Source of the DNA: Bdellovibrionales bacterium
Lineage (GTDB): Bacteria > Bdellovibrionota > UBA1018 > CAIPTA01
Assembly (NCBI GenBank): GCA_021730855.1
Contig: JAKFYM010000012.1
Coordinates: 1 to 35,519 of the forward strand
DNA: 35,519 nt
Direction: 5' to 3'
The notes under the pieces are model-generated. The model made no database searches. It was not told the DNA's origin and was given only the letters and a program-made list of their open reading frames with translations. Shown piece by piece: positions 1 to 6,900 of the stretch; positions within the stretch are counted from its first letter, which is position 1, and the number at the start of each line of letters is the position of its first letter. The translations under genes were made by a program, and so were the position numbers.

Positions 1-127
1 GAAGCGACTTCGCGCGGGGCAGAACGGCAGGAGGCCGTTCTGAGGCTGCGCAGGAGAGCCCACGCAGGGAGGGAGCCGGAGGGTACCGACCGTAGTGGGC
101 GAGTCTCTCCGACCGCACCATAAAAGA
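1..127. repeat. Right part of a structured direct repeat (copy 1)
   Basis: This stretch is identical by eye to 224-350, so the window opens inside a first copy of the element described at 183-350; the rest of the copy lies outside the window. It carries the same internal hairpins and the same end, cgagtctctccgaccgcacca. The copies are 223 bases apart, separated by an AT-rich spacer (128-182) that is not repeated. No protein-coding potential was found. Confidence 0.9.
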
Positions 128-182
128 ATCCTAATTCTCCAATCATTTCGCATAACACTAAATTTATTTCTGTCTTCGTAGA

Positions 183-350
183 GGAGAGACTCGAATCGAA
201 GCAGCCGACCTGCGGGGAGTCGCGAAGCGACTTCGCGCGGGGCAGAACGGCAGGAGGCCGTTCTGAGGCTGCGCAGGAGAGCCCACGCAGGGAGGGAGCC
301 GGAGGGTACCGACCGTAGTGGGCGAGTCTCTCCGACCGCACCATAAAAGA
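183..350. repeat. Structured repeat with 11-bp inverted ends and tRNA-like 3' end (copy 2)
   Basis: The element is bounded by the perfect inverted pair ggagagactcg (183-193) and cgagtctctcc (323-333). It then runs on through gaccgcacca, which reads like the T-stem, acceptor strand, discriminator A and CCA of a tRNA; the 7-nt acceptor strand cgaccgc would pair with the gcggtcg start common in tRNA-Leu. Inside are hairpins, for example cagaacggc/gccgttctg around 243-266 and gcgaag/cttcgc around 222-236. It ends three bases beyond the hipT stop codon. Likely a tRNA-3'-end-derived mobile or amplified repeat; the tRNA link is inference. Confidence 0.75.
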
Positions 351-353
351 TCT

Positions 354-1334
354 TTATTCTGCAATTCGCGCCGTTCGTTCAACCAAAAGAGACTTGTATT
401 CTTTTTTTAATTTAGAAGAGACGAATGACCTATCTATTAAAGGAAATGTGGAATGTAAAGGCAAAGAGAATTTGAGTAGCGTCGACTCGATTATCTTCCC
501 CTGTATCTGCAGACTTTCTCCTAGGGCAACAAAATCCGCTCTTTCTATTTTTTGTTTCTTTCCGTTTATTGGCAGAGCCATTTCTTCTGTATCTTGAGGG
601 ACTAGAAATTTTGTGGCGAGAAGATCATATGCGGGCGAAAGACTGCGAACCCCATTTTCAGCTGTGAGCAACGAAAAATTTTTGGTGTGCATATCGGCAT
701 TGCCAGTCACAAATGAAAATATCGCTATTTCTAGAAACGTTATCGCGTCTAGGCCAGGGTTCATTGAGTACCTTCGAATAACTTTTCCGACCTTCTCCAT
801 GGAACTGTTGTATTTGTTTTCAGTAAGCAGGCCCGATAGCTGGCAGAGATCTTCCTGCGCAAGTTTCGTAACTCCCGCGCGAGTCGCTTTTCTATCAAAT
901 CGCTTCGTTAGATAAGCAAGCTCTCCTGACTCTAAGCGCACTAACCCATGAGCGGCTGTATGAATCCCGTAAGTTTTAGCAATATGCATCGTCAAATCTT
1001 CTAGTTCGACCATATTGGGATATGTCGCTGTGGGCGCCTTTAACAAATACTGACCTTGTATTCCAACCGATATCCGCGGGCCTTGCGCTCCCTCTTGCAT
1101 GGGCAAGAATGCCCTTGATGGCTTTAGATCAATTGATAGTTTCGGCTGCACTCCCGCTACGGCTATGCGAGCTTTCGCATGGTTCTGAGCTAAATTTTCT
1201 ATTTCATTCAGAGTGATACGGATCGGCGGTGGACGAGTTCTCGAAAAAAGTTTTCGACTACAGCTTCGATGGAACTCTTCTCCACTTTCTTCCACCAACT
1301 TGTAACAGAGCAAGCATGACTTACTCTTTGTCAT
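354..1334 (-). CDS. hipT: HipT-type serine/threonine kinase toxin (HipA core kinase)
   Basis: A 326-residue HipA-family kinase lacking the HipA N-subdomain, which is supplied separately by the upstream gene. It opens with a C7xxC10...H22xxC25 knuckle typical of HipT proteins. The glycine-rich loop AVAGVQPKLS covers 58-67, the catalytic loop is GNADMHTKNF with D214, and the metal-binding SPAYDLL has D237. In E. coli HipBST the kinase phosphorylates tryptophanyl-tRNA synthetase and causes growth arrest; that target is not shown here. Both serine positions of the E. coli SxSG loop are alanines here (A58, A60), so control by autophosphorylation at those sites looks impossible. The ATG overlaps the end of hipS by 14 bases, implying translational coupling. 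Length agrees with HipT rather than full HipA (about 440). Confidence 0.9.
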   Translation of the reverse strand: MTKSKSCLLCYKLVEESGEEFHRSCSRKLFSRTRPPPIRITLNEIENLAQNHAKARIAVAGVQPKLSIDLKPSRAFLPMQEGAQGPRISVGIQGQYLLKAPTATYPNMVELEDLTMHIAKTYGIHTAAHGLVRLESGELAYLTKRFDRKATRAGVTKLAQEDLCQLSGLLTENKYNSSMEKVGKVIRRYSMNPGLDAITFLEIAIFSFVTGNADMHTKNFSLLTAENGVRSLSPAYDLLATKFLVPQDTEEMALPINGKKQKIERADFVALGESLQIQGKIIESTLLKFSLPLHSTFPLIDRSFVSSKLKKEYKSLLVERTARIAE

Positions 1335-1665
1335 CTTGATCTTCCTCTTCTTCAGGCTCTATAGAAACGGCGCCGATGCAGTCTCGGCAAACTGCTAGCA
1401 GTAAGCCCATTCGATCATTCGAATTTACTTTCCAGGTTCGCGCAGACACATCAAGTAACCAGCCTTCGGGAATAAGGCCGTCAAAAAATGGAAACATCGT
1501 TTTGCTGCGATAAGGTTCTTTTTGTAATGGAAGTGTGAGGCTGATGGGTTGGCTTTTCTCTTTAGCTAGATACTGCTCATTGTAGGCGAATATGAACTCA
1601 TCCTCTTTTTGCTCTATCGTCCCAGCAGTGTCATTGAAAAATAAGACTCTACCTCTTCTAATCAC
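1321..1665 (-). CDS. hipS: HipS-like antitoxin (HipA N-subdomain 1 as separate protein)
   Basis: A 114-residue protein matching only the first subdomain of HipA: an N-terminal GRV strand, QPISLTLPL, the FFDGLIPEGW segment and RDCIGAVSI near the C-terminus, followed by an acidic tail (EPEEEEDQDD). In the tripartite HipBST system HipS, not HipB, neutralises the HipT kinase; a tryptophan of E. coli HipS is reported to enter the HipT active site, and W69 in LIPEGW is the candidate equivalent (from memory, not aligned). The GTG start lies 5 bases after the hipB stop, with gaggag inside the end of hipB as ribosome-binding site. The 14-base overlap with hipT is a normal gene junction: both reading frames are intact and well conserved, arguing against a frameshifted hipA. 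Confidence 0.88.
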   Translation of the reverse strand: MIRRGRVLFFNDTAGTIEQKEDEFIFAYNEQYLAKEKSQPISLTLPLQKEPYRSKTMFPFFDGLIPEGWLLDVSARTWKVNSNDRMGLLLAVCRDCIGAVSIEPEEEEDQDDKE

Positions 1666-1670
1666 TGCCT

Positions 1671-1883
1671 CTACTCCTCACTTACTGGGCCACAAGGCAC
1701 TGGTCCAATTTCATGCCCAAATAGCGCGAGTACTTGGTTAAGCTTATCTATGCGTAAGGTCTTTTTTTCCTGCTCTAAATCACGGATAAACCGAAGGCCA
1801 ACCCCCGCCTTTTGCGCGAGATCGACTTGCGTAAGCCTCAGTTGCTGGCGGCGTGCGCGGACGAATTCAGCTATGCTTTGCAT
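1671..1883 (-). CDS. hipB: HipB-type XRE-family antitoxin/repressor
   Basis: A small helix-turn-helix protein of about 70 residues. RRQQLRLTQVDLAQKAGVGLRFIRDLEQ is split here as RRQQLRLTQVDLAQ and KAGVGLRFIRDLEQ; it is the Cro/CI-type HTH, and the C-terminal DKLNQVLALFGHEIG segment is characteristic of HipB/Y4mF proteins. It should bind the three operators upstream and autoregulate hipBST. The frame is open to an ATG at 1919, but that start would place the first operator inside the coding region, and family alignment from memory favours the ATG at 1883 (MQSIAEFVRARR). No strong Shine-Dalgarno precedes either start, so the message may be leaderless. The hipB-hipS-hipT order is the same as in E. 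coli HipBST. Confidence 0.88.
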   Translation of the reverse strand: MQSIAEFVRARRQQLRLTQVDLAQKAGVGLRFIRDLEQEKKTLRIDKLNQVLALFGHEIGPVPCGPVSEE

Positions 1884-1894
1884 ATATTGTAATT

Positions 1895-1912
1895 TATACC
1901 TTATCGGGTATA
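1895..1912. promoter_or_regulatory. hipBST operator 1
   Basis: tataccttatcgggtata is an inverted repeat with TATACC/GGGTATA arms, 11 bases upstream of the preferred hipB start. It is the first of three near-identical sites and is expected to be bound by HipB, whose E. coli relative recognises a TATCC-N8-GGATA palindrome. Confidence 0.75.
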
Positions 1913-1934
1913 AATTCAATGTTTTCTCTAAATA

Positions 1935-1952
1935 TATACCCTATCGGGTATG
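1935..1952. promoter_or_regulatory. hipBST operator 2
   Basis: tataccctatcgggtatg repeats the TATACCC-N4-GGGTAT arrangement 40 bases from operator 1 (start to start), about four helical turns, so both sites face the same side of the DNA. It lies where the hipB promoter must be. Confidence 0.75.
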
Positions 1953-1975
1953 CTTTTGTTGTATTACATATTTTT

Positions 1976-1993
1976 TATACCCGATAGGGTATA
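1976..1993. promoter_or_regulatory. hipBST operator 3
   Basis: tatacccgatagggtata has perfect 7-base arms around a GATA core and lies 41 bases from operator 2. Its core is in the opposite orientation to that of operator 2. It sits 3 bases from the stop codon of the upstream pseudouridine synthase, so the control region fills the whole gap between the two genes. Confidence 0.75.
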
Positions 1994-1996
1994 TAT

Positions 1997-2722
1997 TCAA
2001 GTCTGAAGACCAGCCCCGAGTGCTCGTTTTGCCTCTGCCATGGATATCTCCTGCCACTCACCTAGCGCCAGACTCCCCAGCTGAAATGGACCATACTGAA
2101 TTCTGTGCAAACGCGTGACTTCATGGCCCAGGGCTTTGAACAAGCGGCGGATCTCGCGATTCTTCCCTTGGCTTAAGGCCACTTCCAAGTGAGTTTCTCG
2201 CTTGGAGAAGCGCTGCACCTTCACAGAGTCGCACTTGAGATGCTCGCCGGCATCCATCACACCGGCCTTAGCTTGGGAGATTTTTCCATCCTCCAACAGG
2301 CCCCAAACTGAAAGTTCGTAGACTCTACTGATTTTATTTGTAGGCTCCGTGAGAAAACTAGAAAGCACGGAGTCATTCGTCACAAGAAGCAAGCCGCTGG
2401 TGGCTTTGTCGAGCCGACCCACAGCATGCAAAAACACGTCGTTTGGCAGGAGATCAAACACTGTTTTGCGGCCCCTTTCATCACTATGAGTGGTGATATA
2501 GCCGCAAGGTTTATGAAACAGAAAAAACCGCCGCTCTACCGCCTCGACCGAGCGCCCGTCCACTAACACCGAGTCGGCGGGCCAATCCACCCAGGTGTCG
2601 GGGTCACGAACAAGCCGATTGTTCACCCTCACCCTTCCCGCACGCACCCATTCTGCGCTTTGCCCGCGAGAGGCGATCCCAAGCTTGGAAAGAAGTCGTT
2701 CTAGGGTGAGGCGCCTGGGCAT
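1997..2722 (-). CDS. RsuA/RluB/RluE/RluF-family pseudouridine synthase
   Basis: This 241-residue enzyme converts a specific uridine of rRNA to pseudouridine. An S4 RNA-binding domain comes first (ERLLSKLGIASRGQSAEW..GRVRVN, about 8-60). The catalytic domain follows, with KPCGYITT, the active-site motif GRLDKATSGLLLVTND containing the catalytic aspartate, and the C-terminal NREIRRLFKALGHEVTRLHRI signature. The size fits RsuA/RluE better than the longer RluB tail, but the exact substrate (16S or 23S) cannot be decided. The ATG at 2722 gives a complete S4 domain. It reads toward hipBST and could send some transcription into that operon; no terminator is visible between them. Confidence 0.92.
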   Translation of the reverse strand: MPRRLTLERLLSKLGIASRGQSAEWVRAGRVRVNNRLVRDPDTWVDWPADSVLVDGRSVEAVERRFFLFHKPCGYITTHSDERGRKTVFDLLPNDVFLHAVGRLDKATSGLLLVTNDSVLSSFLTEPTNKISRVYELSVWGLLEDGKISQAKAGVMDAGEHLKCDSVKVQRFSKRETHLEVALSQGKNREIRRLFKALGHEVTRLHRIQYGPFQLGSLALGEWQEISMAEAKRALGAGLQT

Positions 2723-3119
2723 AGAAGGACTCTACCCCAATACGGTCATTGCCGACCCCTTGCCTGCAGATACATGGCTAAGCAATCGAACTCTTTAGAG
2801 AATGTGCTTTTCTTGTAGGCTGCCAAGCGGACCAACCTTTTTGCCTATAAATCTTTCATTAAAACGCCAAAGTATCGCTGCTCCGATGGGGTGGCTGGAA
2901 ATACAGCAAAAGTGCCCTTTCTACAGTCGCGGCCCTAATTCGAGGCTAACCAATTAAAATCGTTCATTTAATCTTAGCGCTTCGCCCAAGAGCAGCCAAG
3001 CGACCCCAACACCACCCGGTAAATTTTATAATTCATCGCGTCAAAAAGCGGGCAAAATATTACAGAGTTCAATAATTATTGATTGACGCGCAACGGTATT
3101 ATCTGCGATAAACGACCCG
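2723..3119. other. Intergenic region between divergent genes
   Basis: There is no credible coding frame in these 397 bases. The region should hold the promoter of the minus-strand pseudouridine synthase and that of the plus-strand outer-membrane protein. The only site I can point to is TTGACG (3083-3088) with cgataa (3106-3111) 17 bases further on; this would start transcription almost at the ATG at 3120, consistent with the absence of a Shine-Dalgarno there. No terminator or long repeat is seen. Confidence 0.5.
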
Positions 3120-3938
3120 ATGCAACAATACCGTTTCACACCACTATTCCTCGGACTGGCCATCCTAGCCCTAGGTGCGAAACCTGGCCTAGCTTCCGTC
3201 AAGAATCCAGATAGCCCTTGGAGCCTCGGAGCTGGTGTGTCGTACGAATCCAGCCTCTACAAATTTGGCGAAGAAAGCCGCTCCCAGTCCATGGGCGCGG
3301 GCGTGAATGCCGGCTACCAGCTCAGCCCCAAATTTTCTCTAGGCCTAGACGCCAGCTTCTCTCAAGAAATTGGCGGCATCCGTGAAACTCTCGGCAATGA
3401 TGGCCACCTCGCCTTGAATCACCAGGGCTGGAACATCAGCCGCGACCTAAGCGTTCGCCAAAGCCTAACGGCCGTCCTTCCCCTCAGCCGCCAAAGTGGG
3501 CGTCGCGATGGACTCTATACAGCTCTTACCTATAGTCCAATCATCGCATGGGACCTCAGCGACAGCATCACTCCCGGTCTTTCCCTATTTGATCGCCTGA
3601 GTGCCACCCGTGCCTTTCACGAATTCAAAACCTCCACCCTTGGCCGCTCGATGAAGCAGTACTCACTCTCCAACAGCATTGGGGCGAGCTACAGTTTTTC
3701 CAAATTTTCGATCTCCACTTCTTTCAGCCGTTCCGTGGCATGGACGTACGAGAAGAACCGCGTCTCTAGTTTCGGCTTTAAGCAATCCATTGGGTACAAG
3801 GCGAGCCGGCACGTAGGCCTCTCCCTCACCTATGGAAACGGCGGAGATGCGCTCCGACCGAACGGCCAAGATTCCAACATCAGTCTGATCAATGAAAATT
3901 CGTCCAGCTTTGCAGGGGGTATTAGTTATGAACTCTAA
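3120..3938 (+). CDS. Predicted outer-membrane beta-barrel protein
   Basis: A 272-residue protein with a clear signal peptide (about 1-25; hydrophobic FLGLAILALGAKPG, cleavage after GLA-S). The mature part alternates hydrophobic and polar residues in short strands rich in G, S, Y and F (for example WSLGAGVSYESSLY, MGAGVNAGYQLS, ISTSFSRSVAWTY), as expected of an outer-membrane barrel; the last strand ends GGISYEL. I do not recognise a specific family. Its stop overlaps the start of the metalloprotease lipoprotein by 11 bases, so the two are translationally coupled and probably act together at the cell surface. The ATG has no Shine-Dalgarno, which suggests a very short leader. Confidence 0.75.
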   Translation: MQQYRFTPLFLGLAILALGAKPGLASVKNPDSPWSLGAGVSYESSLYKFGEESRSQSMGAGVNAGYQLSPKFSLGLDASFSQEIGGIRETLGNDGHLALNHQGWNISRDLSVRQSLTAVLPLSRQSGRRDGLYTALTYSPIIAWDLSDSITPGLSLFDRLSATRAFHEFKTSTLGRSMKQYSLSNSIGASYSFSKFSISTSFSRSVAWTYEKNRVSSFGFKQSIGYKASRHVGLSLTYGNGGDALRPNGQDSNISLINENSSSFAGGISYEL

Positions 3939-6900
3939 AAACCACAGCGTCCTTTCCATCTTCACGGCCCTAGTGATCGCCCTTACCTTCAGTGCTTGTA
4001 CGAAAGACCGGGATGAAAAAATTCCGGATGAACTGCAAGAGAACCTGATCGAAAAATCCCTTCTGGAAAATTCGGAAGTGACCATCGAGACCGAAGGTGG
4101 CGGCCAAGCCCTGGTAGCCTCCCGCCGCCAATTCCTTGCCGCGCAAGAAGTGCAGACGGTGAAGGTCACGAACGTGAACGCTCCCGACAAGCTCTTGCCC
4201 ATGTTCCAAGATTTGAGCATCCAGGCCTTGCCAGGACGCACCTACCGCTTGAAATTTCAGGTAGACGAGAGCTTCGTCACTGCCTCGCTCCTGCTCAATC
4301 AGGCCGACCTTTCCAGCCTCTCAAAAGTGCAACAAGCTATCGCCACCAAGATGGACGACAATTCCTATCTCTTGCCGATTTTCAAGTATGCGGTCCAAGA
4401 GCTAGGCACGCTCACCAGAGTACGGAACGATCTCGAAGAGGATACCCACATCCTACGCCTCGTTCCCTCCACTCCCGCGCGCGCCACCCACGTCCAGGTG
4501 TCCATCATTCCCGAACGCCGCCGCCTAGTGAGCATGGAGCAAGATGATTCCGAAACGATCTTCGTGCGCACTCAGTTCGAGCGCCGCGTGCTCTCGGCCG
4601 CGGAATTGAAAGAATCCCTGGGCATTGAAGTGGTGGCTCCAACTGAGGCTTCCCGCTACTACCTAGAGACCACGCGCGACTCCCTGCGGATTTTTGAAGT
4701 TCGGCAGCTGCAAACCCTCACCGCCCAACAACAAGCCCAAGTGCTTGCCGGGGACCGCGATGCCCAGCGCCGCTCCAATGAGCTTGCTCGCTGCTCGCAA
4801 GACATTCAGGAGCAAGCCGCACAGGTGCAAAATTGCGTGGCCGTGCTTCGCTACACCTCGAAAATTTCCTACGTCACTCCTCGCTTAGAAGCTGAGCGCA
4901 ACGATGGCACCGGACCGCGCACTGCCAATATCGAACAGACCCCTGTTCGCTCCGGCATTACATCTGCGTTCGTGCGCATCGATAAAAATCCCACCCTCAC
5001 CGACGTGAATGTGGACGCCAACCTCATTGACCAGGATCGCGTACTTTATGTGAAACAACTGAAAGGCGTGCAGTTCCTTTTCCAACGCACGCTCACGGAC
5101 ACGCCGAACCTGGTCGGTGATAGAGACATTTATTCGGGCATCAATGGCAAACTGCAGATCGTGCGTTTTGAGTTCGGAAGAGAGTTCGTGACCGTAGTGG
5201 GCGCCGATCCCATCGTGTCCAACCGGGGCGCCACTGCGATCGACAATCCGCCGCTCATGAGCTTTCCCGTCAAATACAAACGGAAAAAAGAGCGAGACGG
5301 CCAAGGCAATCTACTGCCCCAGGTTGTCTATGAAAACGCGCAAAATACCGATGAAGATGCCATTGCGGAAGTCACCTGGGAAGCGAACAACCTCGACGAT
5401 GTTACCTCCCCTCTCTATTCCCGCTGCTTAGGCACGAAAAGTGGAGTTCAAACCTCTGGTTTCAGCAGCGTATTGGGCGCCGATGGGAACCCCGAGCTCC
5501 TCGGCTTCAATTTGCGCTACGTCTACGAAGCGCAGTCCATGCGCTGTATCTCTCGAGCAGGGTTCCAAGTGGCCTTTGATTTTCAAGAGCGGGTTTCTTT
5601 CAAGAAATACGTGGAGCGCGCGGCTGACCCTGCGGGCTTTGACATTCCCTGGGCCATCCAGCCACTGCTTGGCTATGGAATTTTCGTGGATTCCGTTACC
5701 GTGCCTTCCGCGTTCGGACGCGTGAACTTGGCAAAAAATGAGCGGGTACTGCCAAACATTCAGGATTTTCGCAATGGCCGCGTGGTGACCTATGTGCTTG
5801 CTGGCCTTCCCGCCTCTGGCATGGAGAGAGACATAATGATCGAAACCTCCCGCGAGGTCATCGGCTGGTGGAACCAAGCTTTTCAACGTGCTTTTAGTGG
5901 CACCTCCCTTTCCCGAAGTGGAAATTTCATTGAGCTAAAAATCGAAGGCGTAGACGAGCTGCCCCCACGACAGTTCGGCGATCTTGACCGTAACTACATC
6001 TGGTACATTCCCAAGGTGCTGCATGGAAGTGGAATCCTAGGTTTGGGTGGTTTCAGCGCCAATCCTAAGAATGGCTTTATCGAAAATTCCTCAATCCAGA
6101 TTTTTGGCGGAAACTTTCTGGCCAGCCTGGAAGCAGAATACGATCTCGCTAAAAGGCGGGCCGGATATTTAGCGCGGAAGCACGCGATTGCTAACCAGGA
6201 AGCCAGCACACTTACCGTCTTCCCAAGCTTAGTGACCAACGTATTGGACCCCGAAGACCTTGCAAAAGCTGCTAGGGACCAGTTGCGTAATACGATTGGC
6301 AGCATTGGAACGGCCGGAGCACTAGGAGGTTCCCGCTTCCAGCAATTGACGGCCAACCGCAACCAATTCCTCGCCAATCTGCAGATTGCTCCCGCCGGGA
6401 AACAGGCAATGAGCCCTGCAGTAGAGGAAAAGGTACTATCCTACCTCAACTCGATGACCGCACAACGTGCTGGTAGCCGCGAAGAAGAGGAATTTGAAGC
6501 GCGTCAGGCTCATCGATTGGAAAAGATTTCTCGTTTGGCTATGCCTGCCAATCGCGAGAATGGAAATGCGGGCGGCGAGGAGCTAGCCGGGCACTCTCAC
6601 AATGGAAGAACGGCCTTTCAGCACACCTGTGCTCTCCAAACGAATGCCTTAGGGGGCATGCATCTGGAGATGGGTGACGAAATTTCCGCCGGTAAAACGG
6701 AGAAGGTCTTTAGAGCCTTCGCAAGATTTGCGCTTAGTCATGAACTTGGGCACAATTTTGGGCTCGCCCATAACTTCATGGGAAGCTTTGACAAAGACAA
6801 CTGGAAGGTTAGCAGCAGCGCTCTTGAGGTAACCCACAGGAAAACTTCCACCGTGATGGATTACCTACGGATGGAAGACAGCCTAAATCTTGATAGTGTA

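Noticed and set aside
164..382. Short minus-strand frame through the repeat
   Set aside because: It simply reads the structured repeat; codon pattern and composition are not protein-like and it overlaps hipT's end.
354..1665. hipS and hipT as one hipA gene broken by a frameshift
   Set aside because: Both frames are intact, hipS has its own ribosome-binding site and an acidic tail after the HipA N-domain, and hipT starts with the cysteine/histidine knuckle of true HipT proteins.
3663..4241. Minus-strand frame opposite the barrel/metalloprotease junction
   Set aside because: It is a shadow of two well-supported plus-strand genes and has no start signal or recognisable motif.
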